Source: Solibacillus silvestris
Lineage (GTDB): Bacteria > Bacillota > Bacilli > Bacillales_A > Planococcaceae
Direction of reading: 5' to 3'
NCBI GenBank assembly: GCA_001586195.1
Contig: CP014609.1
Location: 1,152,001-1,216,000 of the forward strand
DNA length: 64,000 bases
Made by a program: the position numbers and the translations under genes. The notes beneath the pieces are model-generated. The model saw only the letters and a program-made list of their open reading frames with translations, was not told the DNA's origin and ran no database searches. Below are positions 16,689-25,562 of the stretch, piece after piece (the stretch's first letter is position 1; each line of letters begins with the position of its first letter).

Positions 16689-17750
16689 TTGGGACGAACG
16701 AAAACATATATAAGTATAGATGTAGAAGCCGCCCTTATACGCGGTAAGCAGTATATTATTGAAATTGGTGCGGTTAAATGGTTGCCAGATGGTACAACAG
16801 AAACATTTACGCAGCTTATTCAGCCTTATAAATTCAAAAAGCTGAATGCACATATTCAAAAGTTAACTGGTATTACCACAGAGCAGCTAGTTGATGCACC
16901 TTCTTTTAAAGAAGCTTTTACTAAATTTAAACGCTGGTGTAAGCAGGATTATGTATTTTTAACATTTGGTGAATTTGATCGGAAAGTATTAGAAGAAGAG
17001 CTGTCGCGTAATTACATAAAAAACGATTGCTTATATCCAATGATCGATTTTCAGCAAAAATATATGATTGCAAACGGTTTAAAAGAGCAGCCTTCATTAG
17101 GCGGGTTAATGGCACAGCTTGGATTGGAAAACGAAACACAGCACCGGGCATTAGCTGATGCGGCAAGTCTGCTCTCAATCTTTGTTAAAGTGGATGGAGA
17201 TAAAATCATTGAACAGCAGCAGACGAATGATTTTATTTTATTGCTAACAAATTTCAAAATGCTGGAAACGACATATGAGCTTGTCATTTCTGCGACAAAT
17301 TGCAAAATTGAGGATAACGGGATAACGATTCAATCAATGGAAACTTTCCGTGATGAGCTTCCTTTTACTGTTCAAATGGTTGAACGTCAAGGAGAAGATG
17401 GGGAAATGACAACAGTGGAAAAAGTTTCGATTAAACCGAATGTGCAGGCAAAGCAGCTGTTGCAACAGATTTCCGAAAATATGTCCGGTAAAATTTTAAT
17501 TTCACGAACGGCATTACGTTCAATGTCAAAAATATTGAAATTACATCAAGTAACTTTACCAAAAACAGAAGTGATGACATTAGTAAATTTATTGAAAAAA
17601 GAAGAGATTATTGCAAGATTTAATTTGGATGATGAACCTACAAATACATACGAAGCAAGGGTTTTACGTTTACTTAATAAGTATGAGCATATGTTTGTTT
17701 CTGAGTTTTATAAACGGGCATTAATCGAGGAAAATATAATACAAGTATAA
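16689..17750 (+). CDS. DEDDh 3'-5' exonuclease (KapD-like) with C-terminal extension
   Basis: A 353-residue protein whose first 180 residues form a DnaQ-type exonuclease: SIDVEAAL (first Asp/Glu), FGEFDRKVLEEEL (third acidic residue) and QHRALADAASL (His and last Asp). Bacillus KapD, an inhibitor of the KinA sporulation pathway, is about 205 residues, so about 150 residues here are extra, without a motif I recognise. TTG 16689 is preferred because TAGGTG lies six bases before it; an in-frame GTG at 16680 overlaps that ribosome site. Exonuclease assignment is firm, the KapD role is only suggested. Confidence 0.8.
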   Translation: MGRTKTYISIDVEAALIRGKQYIIEIGAVKWLPDGTTETFTQLIQPYKFKKLNAHIQKLTGITTEQLVDAPSFKEAFTKFKRWCKQDYVFLTFGEFDRKVLEEELSRNYIKNDCLYPMIDFQQKYMIANGLKEQPSLGGLMAQLGLENETQHRALADAASLLSIFVKVDGDKIIEQQQTNDFILLLTNFKMLETTYELVISATNCKIEDNGITIQSMETFRDELPFTVQMVERQGEDGEMTTVEKVSIKPNVQAKQLLQQISENMSGKILISRTALRSMSKILKLHQVTLPKTEVMTLVNLLKKEEIIARFNLDDEPTNTYEARVLRLLNKYEHMFVSEFYKRALIEENIIQV

Positions 17751-17751
17751 T

Positions 17752-17778
17752 AAATTCTCCGTTTTTAGGAGAATTTTT
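17752..17778 (+). terminator. terminator after the exonuclease gene
   Basis: AAATTCTCC and GGAGAATTT form a 9-bp stem around GTTTTTA, followed by TTTTC. Confidence 0.85.
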
Positions 17779-17853
17779 TCTTTAATGCCGACTCCTATTA
17801 CGTTATGATAGGGGGGGACGAATCACTCGTGGGATAATAAAGGAGATTAATTT

Positions 17854-18690
17854 ATGTCAGCATGGATCGGAATTGATACAGGGGGTACGTTAACGAAGCT
17901 TGCCTATTTAGATGAACGTAGGGAGCTTAAATTAACGGTCTTTCCATCTAACGAAATGCATTTAGTAAAAGAATGGTTGGAAAATCATCCTCAAGTGGAA
18001 GAAATCGGCTTAACTGGAGGACGCACAGAGCAATTGCTGGACGTTTTAAAGACGATGAAGTCGATTGAATATATTGTAGAATTTGAAGCAACTTTAAAAG
18101 GTGTGCGCTATTTGCTGGAGAAAGAAGGCCACACAATAGATCAAAGTATCATTACAAATATCGGTACGGGTACATCGATTCATTATATGGATGGCAATAC
18201 TCATGCCAGGGTTGGCGGTACTGGAGTAGGCGGAGGTACCCTAATTGGACTATCAACGATTATGACCGGAATTTCAGATTTTGATGAGATAAAAGCAAAC
18301 GCTTTCAAAGGAAAGCGGGAAGGCATTGATTTACTCGTAAAAGATATCTATCAAGGAATGGATACACCGATTGACGGGAATTTAACAGCCAGTAATTTCG
18401 GGAAGGTCGGGATTACCGATCAACGTGAATTTGAACAAAATAATGTACTGGCAACAACACAGGGTCTCATCGGTGAAGTGATTTCCACGTTAAGTATTCA
18501 GCTTGCCGTACAGCATGAGACAGAGCATATCGTATATATAGGATCAACGCTGATCGACAATGAACAGCTTGTAAAGGTAATTGAACATTATACTATATTA
18601 AAAAAACATAAACCTATTTTCTTAGAGGATTGCGGATTTTCCGGTGCAATTGGTGCATTGTTGAATATTCGTGAGCACAGCAGAAAATAA
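17854..18690 (+). CDS. coaW: type II pantothenate kinase
   Basis: A 278-residue type II pantothenate kinase, the first step of CoA synthesis. WIGIDTGGTLTKLAY is the N-terminal phosphate loop of the acetate/sugar-kinase fold, and TNIGTGTSIHY plus RVGGTGVGGGTLIGL are the second phosphate and substrate region. The length matches staphylococcal CoaW (about 267). Type II enzymes in Firmicutes are typically not feedback-inhibited by CoA. Bacillus often carries type I or III instead; whether another kinase exists elsewhere cannot be seen. ATG 17854 follows AAAGGAG. Confidence 0.92.
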   Translation: MSAWIGIDTGGTLTKLAYLDERRELKLTVFPSNEMHLVKEWLENHPQVEEIGLTGGRTEQLLDVLKTMKSIEYIVEFEATLKGVRYLLEKEGHTIDQSIITNIGTGTSIHYMDGNTHARVGGTGVGGGTLIGLSTIMTGISDFDEIKANAFKGKREGIDLLVKDIYQGMDTPIDGNLTASNFGKVGITDQREFEQNNVLATTQGLIGEVISTLSIQLAVQHETEHIVYIGSTLIDNEQLVKVIEHYTILKKHKPIFLEDCGFSGAIGALLNIREHSRK

Positions 18691-18696
18691 AGGACA

Positions 18697-18734
18697 GCAT
18701 TTAGGCTAGCAACATAGTTTAAATGCTTCTTTTT
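18697..18734 (+). terminator. terminator after coaW
   Basis: GCATTTA and TAAATGC pair around a 16-base loop, followed by TTCTTTTTT. Confidence 0.65.
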
Positions 18735-18797
18735 TGCCATTTTTATCTCAATTACTTTACTTAGGTTTTTAGGAAGCGTAGAATGGGAAAGTAAATT

Positions 18798-18813
18798 ATT
18801 TAGTTAGGTAAAT
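18798..18813 (+). promoter_or_regulatory. candidate MarR operator
   Basis: ATTTAGTTAGGTAAAT is an imperfect palindrome (ATTTA/TAAAT arms) directly before the ribosome site of the MarR gene, where autoregulatory operators of this family usually lie. Inferred from symmetry and position only. Confidence 0.35.
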
Positions 18814-18827
18814 AAGGAGTGATTGCG

Positions 18828-19226
18828 ATGAATCCGTTATTTCATATATTTTTTCAGCAAAATCGTTATTTAGTAAATCAGTTAAATGATGTTTTAAAAC
18901 AGCATGGACTATTCAGCTCACAATGGACGGTTCTTTTTTTATTGCATCAAAACGGACCAATGACACTCACAGCTATATGGAAATACCTTGATGTAGAAGC
19001 GCCAACTGTTACGCGAACAGTCACTCGTCTGGAGACGCTTGGATGGGTGGAGAGAGTTCACGGAGCGGATAAACGTGAAAAAATGATTGATTTAACGACC
19101 AAAGCAATTGAACAATTTCCTCAAATTGAAGCATCCGTCGTTTCGTTCGAGAAAAAAATGACTGATAATCTGTCTGGGGAAGAACAGGTGCTCCTAATTC
19201 ACTTACTAAAAAAGATGGAAGGTTAG
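18828..19226 (+). CDS. MarR-family transcriptional regulator
   Basis: A 132-residue winged-helix regulator. The DNA-binding core is GPMTLTAIWKYLDVEAPTV followed by the wing VERVHGADKREKMIDLT, typical of MarR/MhqR proteins that repress efflux or detoxification genes and respond to small ligands. ATG 18828 is preferred: AAGGAG lies eight bases before it, and the upstream GTG 18819 overlaps that ribosome site. The MFS gene starts five bases after its stop, so the pair is probably one transcript and the exporter is the likely target. Confidence 0.9.
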   Translation: MNPLFHIFFQQNRYLVNQLNDVLKQHGLFSSQWTVLFLLHQNGPMTLTAIWKYLDVEAPTVTRTVTRLETLGWVERVHGADKREKMIDLTTKAIEQFPQIEASVVSFEKKMTDNLSGEEQVLLIHLLKKMEG

Positions 19227-19231
19227 AATAA

Positions 19232-20422
19232 ATGGAGCTTCAAGAACAAACAAATAAAATTTTCACGAAACGATTTATTAGTCTATTCTTTACAAATATG
19301 TCCATATTCCTTGTGTTTTACGGATTAATCACAACATTGCCATTATATGCTATCGGCGAGTTAGGGAAATCGGATGACGATTCCGGACTCCTTGTCACGG
19401 TATTTTTAATTTCAGCGATTATCGTTCGTCCATTCAGCGGAAAACTGCTAGATCTCTTTGGCAAGAAGCGATTGTTGATTTTAAGTCTTGTACTTTACTT
19501 TGCATGCACAGTGTTGTACTTATTTTTTAAACCTTTTCTGCTTTTGCTTGCACTTCGTTTTTTCCAAGGGATATGGTTTAGTATTGCAACGACTGCATCG
19601 GGCTCTTTAGCAGCCGATATTATTCCGAAAAGACGTAAAGGAGCAGGATTGGGCTATTTTGCAATGTCTACGAACTTAGCTGTCGTATTCGGTCCTTTTA
19701 TTGGGTTGCTCATTATTCAATATTCAGGATTTGATATGTTATTTATCGTATTATCTGTATTGGTGGCAATTGGCGGTTTACTGGCATTAACTATTCAAAC
19801 AAAGGACTTGCCAAAACCAGTAGTAACAGACCGCAGCTTTAAATTTTCATTTAATGATTTATTTGAACGAAGTGCCTTGCCACTTGCCGCGTTAGCTAGC
19901 TTGATCGCGTTTTCTTATGCGAGTGTTCTGTCGTTTCTATCTCTGTATGCCGAGCAGAAAGACTTGCTGAGTGTTGCAAGTTATTTCTTTGCGGTATTTG
20001 CAGTTGCAATGATTTCGGTTCGTCCATTTACAGGAAGAATCTATGATACAATAGGCGCAAAATTTGTTATTATTCCGTCCTTCTTTATTTTTGCATTAGG
20101 GCTGATTATTCTAGGGAATGCAGATCAGGAAATACCGTTCTTATTATCGGCAATCTTTATCGGTGCAGGGTACGGTACGTTAACAACAAGTTTCCAGTCA
20201 CTCTGTATCCAGTCAACATCGATCCAGCGCAGCGGCTATGCAACGGCCACTTATTTTACGCTGTTTGACATAGGGATTGCTATCGGGTCATATTTATTGG
20301 GGATGGTAGCAGTGAAACTTGGCTATGAATTTGTATATTACATTGCGGCATTCATCATCATTGTCGTATTTGCGCTTTATATGCTAGTACTTAATCGTCA
20401 AAAACACATAATTGAACAATAA
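19232..20422 (+). CDS. MFS transporter (drug/small-molecule exporter type)
   Basis: A 396-residue major facilitator protein with about 12 membrane segments. The loop 2-3 signature appears as GKLLDLFGKKRLLIL near residue 70, and its repeat in the second half as GRIYDTIGAKFVIIP. It follows MarR by five bases and is likely co-expressed and repressed with it, suggesting export of a toxic compound. The substrate cannot be assigned. ATG 19232 is preceded by GGAAGG inside the marR end. Confidence 0.9.
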   Translation: MELQEQTNKIFTKRFISLFFTNMSIFLVFYGLITTLPLYAIGELGKSDDDSGLLVTVFLISAIIVRPFSGKLLDLFGKKRLLILSLVLYFACTVLYLFFKPFLLLLALRFFQGIWFSIATTASGSLAADIIPKRRKGAGLGYFAMSTNLAVVFGPFIGLLIIQYSGFDMLFIVLSVLVAIGGLLALTIQTKDLPKPVVTDRSFKFSFNDLFERSALPLAALASLIAFSYASVLSFLSLYAEQKDLLSVASYFFAVFAVAMISVRPFTGRIYDTIGAKFVIIPSFFIFALGLIILGNADQEIPFLLSAIFIGAGYGTLTTSFQSLCIQSTSIQRSGYATATYFTLFDIGIAIGSYLLGMVAVKLGYEFVYYIAAFIIIVVFALYMLVLNRQKHIIEQ

Positions 20423-20426
20423 TAAA

Positions 20427-20470
20427 AACGATTCATCGTTCCTTAACTGGAATAGATGGATCGTTTTTTG
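20427..20470 (+). terminator. terminator after the MFS gene
   Basis: AACGATTCATC and GATGGATCGTT pair (one G-U) and are followed by TTTTT. Confidence 0.85.
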
Positions 20471-20569
20471 CCACAATTAGTTTTAGGGATTTTTGAATAT
20501 TGATTTGGTTGAAAATGAAGGATTTCTTAATAATTTTTACCGCTTATCAAATTGCTTCAGGGAAGAGCC

Positions 20570-20959
20570 CTAATTATTTTTCAATATGGCCTCACGTGCA
20601 AGAACATCTGCTGCTTTGTTTTCTTTTTCCGGAATCCATTTAATGAAAAATAGGTCAAATTGTTCGATCAATGAGAGGGCCTGCTCTAAATAAGGTTTGA
20701 AGTCCTCATTTTTCACATAAGCTTTGTCGATTGAGCTTACAACAATTTTTGAATCGGAGCGCACGGAAACAAAGGAAGAACCGATTTTCAATGCTTCTTC
20801 CAAACCACGTAAAAGCGCAGTAAATTCAGCCTGATGATTGTTCGTATTACCGATTGGTTCACTGATTTTTACATGCTGTCCTTCACCTTTTATAAATATT
20901 CCAATCCCGCTAGGACCTGGATTGCCGGCACTGGCACCATCTATATAGACTTCTAGCAT
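20570..20959 (-). CDS. RNase H-like protein (YpeP type)
   Basis: A 129-residue RNase HI-fold protein. The acidic residues of the two-metal site are Asp7 (VYIDGAS), Glu45 (NHQAEF), Asp69 (RSDSK) and Asp118 (KAADVLARE), so it is likely able to cleave RNA in RNA-DNA hybrids. Length and sequence resemble Bacillus YpeP, an RNase HI homologue. The divergent gene at 21071 resembles YpeQ, giving the Bacillus ypeP-ypeQ arrangement. Whether it is active is unknown; B. subtilis relies on HII/HIII enzymes. ATG 20959 follows AAAGGAG. Confidence 0.88.
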   Translation of the reverse strand: MLEVYIDGASAGNPGPSGIGIFIKGEGQHVKISEPIGNTNNHQAEFTALLRGLEEALKIGSSFVSVRSDSKIVVSSIDKAYVKNEDFKPYLEQALSLIEQFDLFFIKWIPEKENKAADVLAREAILKNN

Positions 20960-21070
20960 AATTTCGCTCCTTTTATGTTCTGTTCATTTAAGTATAACAA
21001 ATACATGTAAGTTGGAGAAAATAAAAAAATAGCGTACAATAGTATAACAAATTAATGGGAGGTACATGAC

Positions 21071-21262
21071 TTGAATAAAGTAGATGTTATGAAAGATATT
21101 GATGAATTAATGGATATGTACTGTGCTGATTGTCTAGTCATTCAGGACCTTCGAAAAGAACGAGGTAAACATGGTGCACACCGTTTCTGCATTGAATCTT
21201 GTACGGTAGGGGAACAGCTTCAGTTTCTTGGAAAAGAGATAATGAAAGTTTCCGAAAAATAA
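21071..21262 (+). CDS. small zinc-finger protein (YpeQ-like)
   Basis: A 63-residue protein with a CADC pair at residues 18-21 and a later HRFCIESC with two cysteines, a plausible Cys4 zinc site (MYCADCLVIQDLRKE is the recognisable part). It resembles Bacillus YpeQ, which is also next to ypeP. The start is TTG 21071, behind GGGAGG with suitable spacing. Function is unknown. Confidence 0.8.
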   Translation: MNKVDVMKDIDELMDMYCADCLVIQDLRKERGKHGAHRFCIESCTVGEQLQFLGKEIMKVSEK

Positions 21263-21287
21263 TAATTTTAAAACATTCTTCTTACTA

Positions 21288-21315
21288 TTGAATAATAATG
21301 TTTTTTTGATATAAT
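21288..21315 (+). promoter_or_regulatory. promoter of candidate small RNA
   Basis: TTGAAT at 21288-21293 and TATAAT at 21310-21315 with 16 bases between. No protein gene follows before a strong terminator at 21449. Confidence 0.6.
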
Positions 21316-21321
21316 AATTAA

Positions 21322-21499
21322 GTATTTCTTATTTACCTAGTATAAATCTCTGGTACAGATTTATTCTTAATAGGTAAATACTTCAGCGGAGTGGTTACCG
21401 TTGAAAAATTTCTTTATTTTTTAATCCTTTTTTATTAAAAAGGGAGAGACAACTTGTAATGAGTAGCGCATAACTACTATATTACAAGTTGTTTTTTTG
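21322..21499 (+). ncRNA. candidate structured small RNA, unassigned
   Basis: Between the promoter at 21288 and the terminator at 21449-21499 lie about 125 bases with ordered structure and no credible ORF. ATTTACCT (21331) pairs with AGGTAAAT (21372). Inside it ATAAATCT (21342) pairs with AGATTTAT (21357) around CTGGTAC. A U-rich hairpin (TTTTTAAT at 21418 with ATTAAAAA at 21434) exposes a TCCTTTT loop that could touch a Shine-Dalgarno sequence. It ends in ACAACTTGTAAT...ATTACAAGTTGT plus seven T. I do not recognise a riboswitch class. A 15-codon GTG frame at 21391 is not convincing. Confidence 0.55.
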
Positions 21500-21526
21500 T
21501 GGATTTATTATGAAAAAAAGCATAAT

Positions 21527-21562
21527 AAAAAGCTACTTTAGACGTCTCGAAAGTAGCTTTTC
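21527..21562. terminator. terminator downstream of the SEC-C gene
   Basis: AAAAGCTACTT and AAGTAGCTTTT form an 11-bp stem. On the minus strand it follows the SEC-C stop and is trailed by a T-rich stretch. Confidence 0.8.
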
Positions 21563-21572
21563 TATTTTGTGC

Positions 21573-22568
21573 TTAACTATTAACAAGTTGCTTTTCATTA
21601 TAGAAAGCATTTAATTCCTGATAATATTTATTTAGAGAAGATGGGGAAACACTGAAGCTTTCGCCAATTTCTTTTACAGTGAATTTTTGATCAAATAAAT
21701 CGTTCTCCTGACCAAATCGTACTGCGCCGGCTGCTATCGCTCCCGCTTTACGTGCTGTAGGCTGCTTTTCGATTAAGTAATCTTCAACCAACGCTACGAA
21801 GCTCTCATTATTAATCGCTTTTTCAGTCATGAATGCTTTTAACTGTTCGACTACTTCCTGCTCGAAAGGTGTAAATTCTTCCCCTTCATAGCCGTTTTCG
21901 ACTAAACCTTCCCATAATAATAAATGGTTTTCTTTTGTGAATTGCTCAACAGGTAAACGACTTGTTTTGTACGCTTCTGTAAACTGTTCAAACGAAATCG
22001 CATGCTCTTTATGGAAGAAGATTAGTGTAGAGACAGCTAATACGTGGTTTTCCTTGTTTGAACCATCCGGTAATAAAAAGGCGAACACACGCATTCCTAG
22101 AGGGATTGATTTGTGGCTTTCTCGCTGAATATGATATGTTGTGCCAGTTAAAGCAGAGATAGCTGTAAAGTAATCATCTTGCACATCTTCGACAGTTCCG
22201 ATGAAGAAAATCGGCTGTTCCCATGATTTCAATAATTCGATCATAGATGGGCGAAGTGCTTTCTTAGCTGTTTTTGCTAAAAAGTTTTGCCAAATATCAG
22301 GTCGTTGATGGAAGAAGTATTCGTCCAAAGCAACAGCTTCCACTAATTCCTTGTGTAATTTTTTTTCTAGTTTCGGTGCCCATGTACGAACCAATTCCAT
22401 AAATTCACGGATATCTTTTCGTTCTGGGTAATTACTATAGAAAGTTTGTAATACGTTTTCGATTTCATCTTGGAAAACGTTTTGTGAAGTTACTTGATTT
22501 TTTCCTTCACAACATTTTTTGTATTTTTTTCCACTACCGCATAGACATGGGTCATTACGTCCAATCAT
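21573..22568 (-). CDS. SEC-C zinc-motif protein
   Basis: A 331-residue protein beginning with the SEC-C motif GRNDPCLCGSGKKYKKCC (Cys8, Cys10, Cys19, Cys20), the zinc-binding tail also found at the end of SecA. The remaining 300 residues are helical, without a domain I can name. Near the C-terminus the segment FTVKEIGESFSVSPSSLNKYYQEL looks like a helix-turn-helix. It might be a stress or chaperone-associated adaptor, but this is not shown. ATG 22568 follows AAAGGAAG. Confidence 0.85.
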   Translation of the reverse strand: MIGRNDPCLCGSGKKYKKCCEGKNQVTSQNVFQDEIENVLQTFYSNYPERKDIREFMELVRTWAPKLEKKLHKELVEAVALDEYFFHQRPDIWQNFLAKTAKKALRPSMIELLKSWEQPIFFIGTVEDVQDDYFTAISALTGTTYHIQRESHKSIPLGMRVFAFLLPDGSNKENHVLAVSTLIFFHKEHAISFEQFTEAYKTSRLPVEQFTKENHLLLWEGLVENGYEGEEFTPFEQEVVEQLKAFMTEKAINNESFVALVEDYLIEKQPTARKAGAIAAGAVRFGQENDLFDQKFTVKEIGESFSVSPSSLNKYYQELNAFYNEKQLVNS

Positions 22569-22766
22569 TGTAACACTTCCTTTAATACAACTTTTAAATA
22601 CTAATGTCGCAGTATTGCTACTAATAATAATAACGTCAGATTGTTATTATGAAAACTGATTATGTTTTTAGAACTATCAGAAAAATTGTTGCATTTTACA
22701 TTATATTAAACTTTACATAAAAATAGAACAATAATAGAGTTAATTCTATCATTAATTTATAAAAAA

Positions 22767-22797
22767 AGAGACATTGCACGCTCGATGCGATGTCTCT
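22767..22797 (-). terminator. terminator of the EamA gene at 22803
   Basis: AGAGACATTGC and GCGATGTCTCT pair (one G-U); on the minus strand a run of T follows. Confidence 0.85.
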
Positions 22798-22802
22798 ACC
22801 TA

Positions 22803-23714
22803 TTATAACGTAGTTTCAGAGTGAGTAGGTGCCGGAATTTTTTTCATTGCTATAAATTGTTCTAACTGAGCAACAGTATTGCCGATTAAAATAAATGAGC
22901 CACCAATCACAAGCTGTGCAGTCAATCCTTCGCCCAGGAAAATCATGGCGAAAAGAGCTGCGAAAATCGGTTCAAGTGAAAAGATTAACCCGGTATGTGT
23001 GGGAGAAGTATATTGTTGTACAACAGCTTGAGCAATAAAACAAAATGCCGTACAGATAATACCTAATCCAAGTACAGCAATCCAACTTGAAGAATTGGAA
23101 GGGAACATTGGAGATTCGAACATCATTGTGAACACTGCGCCAAACAAGCCGGCAATACCTAACTGATAGACACCATAAGAAATAGATTCAACATTTTTAG
23201 TAAATTTGCTGTTTAATATCAAATAAATTGAATAGCAAACTGCTGCAATAGCAACCAATAAATCTCCTGTCTGGAATGTCAGAGATTCTTTCAATGTCAG
23301 AACCGTAATTCCAATCATCGTAGCAACAACGGCAAAGCTCACTGCTCGCGAAGGAAGCCGTTTTTCAATGAAGCTTGTCATGATTGGTACTAATACAACC
23401 GTTAGACTTAATATAAAGCCTGCGTTACCTGCTGAAGTCGTCTTTAATCCTAATAGGGATAAGGCAAATATCGTGAACAATAAAAAGCCTTGTATCGATG
23501 CATATAAAATCGTTTTAATATTCACACGCAACATCTTCGGTAAAAAGATTAGCCCTGCAATGATAAATGCGATTAAGCATCGAAGTGCCACAACATTAAA
23601 AGCTTCCAAACTCTCAAGGCCCATGACCATGAATGTATACGATAGCCCCCAAAACATTGTAACAATCACCATTAAAATATTTGCTTTTCCTTGTAAACTC
23701 AAAGATGTCACCAC
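22803..23714 (-). CDS. EamA/DMT-family transporter
   Basis: A 303-residue drug/metabolite transporter with ten predicted membrane segments and two EamA repeats. The first repeat starts at ILMVIVTMFWGLSYTFMVMG, and the second contains LEPIFAALFAMIFLGEGLT near residue 250. It points away from the LysR gene at 23930, so LysR could control it. Exported substrate unknown. Confidence 0.9.
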   Translation of the reverse strand: MVTSLSLQGKANILMVIVTMFWGLSYTFMVMGLESLEAFNVVALRCLIAFIIAGLIFLPKMLRVNIKTILYASIQGFLLFTIFALSLLGLKTTSAGNAGFILSLTVVLVPIMTSFIEKRLPSRAVSFAVVATMIGITVLTLKESLTFQTGDLLVAIAAVCYSIYLILNSKFTKNVESISYGVYQLGIAGLFGAVFTMMFESPMFPSNSSSWIAVLGLGIICTAFCFIAQAVVQQYTSPTHTGLIFSLEPIFAALFAMIFLGEGLTAQLVIGGSFILIGNTVAQLEQFIAMKKIPAPTHSETTL

Positions 23715-23929
23715 ATTTCTAAAAAGTAAGTTTTAAATAACCAGTAAAAATATGTATTATACGTCAAATTTAACTATAAGATTAATAGATTGAAAATGTT
23801 GTATCATCTACAAATCTGACCTGTTATAAAACAGTATAAAACACGATGTTGTGATTAGTAAAACGAATGTTTATAATGATTGATATGAAAATAATTCATG
23901 TTTAAAATTTATTAGTGGAGTGAATTATA

Positions 23930-24802
23930 ATGAGTTTAGTAAAATACGAAATCTTAAATAAAGTGGCGGAAGTACATAGCTTTACTAAAGCGGCCTCTAT
24001 TTTGGGCTTGACGCAATCAGCAGTAAGTCATGCGGTTTCAAGTTTGGAAAAGGAATTTGGATTTAATTTAATTCACCGAAATCGTACAGGTGTAACGCTG
24101 ACTGAAGACGGTATGAAAATGCTCTATGAAATGCGCAAAGTATTGTTGGCGGAGGAGCATCTGCAGCAGACCGCTTCCAATATTATAGGTGTAAGCCAAG
24201 GGACAGTTCGAATTGGCCTAATATCGACGATTTCTACACATTGGATGCCGAACATCATTCATATTATGGATTCGCAGTTTCCGGGTATTCGTATTGAATT
24301 GCGCGAAGGGGATTATTATGAGATTGAACAGTGGCTATTACAGGGGGAAGTCGACTGCGGATTTTTAAATCGGACAAGCTCCAAAAAGTTCGAGTTTATG
24401 CCGCTAAAACGCGACCCGCTGTTATGTATTGTGTCGTCGCATAGTCCACTATATGATAGAACAGAGATCGATTTATTTGAAATTGAAGATACCCCGATTA
24501 TAATGCCTTCCTATAAAGGAACAAATGATGTTATGACAACATTTGAGAAATATGGTGTATTTCCGAATATACGTTTTGAACTTTATGACGAAAAAGCCAT
24601 CGTATCAATGGTAGAACATAATCTAGGTATTAGCATACTGCCTGAAATGGCGATTTCGATGCTGCCGGATACTGTAAAGGCACTGCCTCTAGTACAGGAA
24701 AGTTACCGGATCCTCGGTTTATCGACAAAGCAGAAGCTGTCACCGGCATCGCAAAAATTTGTGGAAATATTAAAACAGTGGCTGGAAAACGAAGAACACT
24801 AA
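23930..24802 (+). CDS. LysR-family transcriptional regulator
   Basis: A 290-residue LysR regulator. The N-terminal winged helix contains SFTKAASILGLTQSAVSHAV (residues about 17-36), and the effector domain of two periplasmic-binding-like lobes follows from about residue 90 (GTVRIGLISTISTHWMP). It is divergent from the EamA gene across 215 AT-rich bases and is followed 14 bases later by the CoaB-like gene. Either neighbour could be its target. ATG 23930 follows AGTGGAGTG. Confidence 0.92.
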   Translation: MSLVKYEILNKVAEVHSFTKAASILGLTQSAVSHAVSSLEKEFGFNLIHRNRTGVTLTEDGMKMLYEMRKVLLAEEHLQQTASNIIGVSQGTVRIGLISTISTHWMPNIIHIMDSQFPGIRIELREGDYYEIEQWLLQGEVDCGFLNRTSSKKFEFMPLKRDPLLCIVSSHSPLYDRTEIDLFEIEDTPIIMPSYKGTNDVMTTFEKYGVFPNIRFELYDEKAIVSMVEHNLGISILPEMAISMLPDTVKALPLVQESYRILGLSTKQKLSPASQKFVEILKQWLENEEH

Positions 24803-24816
24803 AAGGGGAAACTACA

Positions 24817-25479
24817 ATGCTGACAGGAAAAAAAGTATTAATAACGAGTGGCGGAACATTTGAAAAATGGGATAATGTCCGCGGTCATACAAACTTATCA
24901 AAAGGGACGATGGGGTGCTATTTAGCAGAAGCCGCACTTGAAAAAGGTGCGAGCGTCATATATATGCACGGTGTATTTACACAGCTGCCGGAACATCAAA
25001 ATAAGATGCAGCTTATTAAATTTGAAGGTATTGAGGACTTAGGAGAAAAGCTGAAAGCAATTCTTGAAGCCGAGGAAATTGACTATGTCATTATGGCGGT
25101 GGCCGGCTCAGACTGGCTTATTGACAAAGTGTTCGATCAGTATGGCCATGAGCTGACAGAAAAAGGGAAAATGCCATCGGATGAACCACCGATTATCCAT
25201 TTTAAAAAAGCGCCGAAAATATTGGCACAAATTAAAAACTGGGCGCCTGAAACAACATTAATCGGTTTTAAACTGGAAGCAACGGATGATGAAACGTATT
25301 TGTTGGAACGAGCTTCTGCAAGAATGGAAACGGCAAAAGCGGATTATATGGTCGCAAATAGTTCCAAATCTTTGTATGGTGCGATGGAGCCTCACTATAT
25401 TATTCATAAATCAGGGGAGACTGTTAAAGTTGATGGGAAAAAGAACGCTGCAACTACATTAATCAATGTCCTTTCTTAA
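24817..25479 (+). CDS. phosphopantothenate-cysteine ligase (CoaB)-like protein
   Basis: A 220-residue stand-alone DFP/CoaB-type domain without the flavin-binding CoaC half. LITSGGTFEKWDNVRGHTN is the nucleotide-binding start of CoaB, and the C-terminal ADYMVANSSKSLYGA resembles the conserved D-x-x-V-x-N region. Such short proteins occur beside LysR regulators in Bacillus-group genomes. Whether it makes CoA precursor or acts on another substrate is open. ATG 24817 follows AAAAGGGG; an in-frame GTG at 24778 would lie inside the LysR gene. Confidence 0.82.
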   Translation: MLTGKKVLITSGGTFEKWDNVRGHTNLSKGTMGCYLAEAALEKGASVIYMHGVFTQLPEHQNKMQLIKFEGIEDLGEKLKAILEAEEIDYVIMAVAGSDWLIDKVFDQYGHELTEKGKMPSDEPPIIHFKKAPKILAQIKNWAPETTLIGFKLEATDDETYLLERASARMETAKADYMVANSSKSLYGAMEPHYIIHKSGETVKVDGKKNAATTLINVLS

Positions 25480-25562
25480 ATGGAGTTTGCTCATTTTCAA
25501 TTATCTATATATGTTATAATTTAGAATATTTAATCTATTTTAAACTGAAATGAGGTTGAAGC

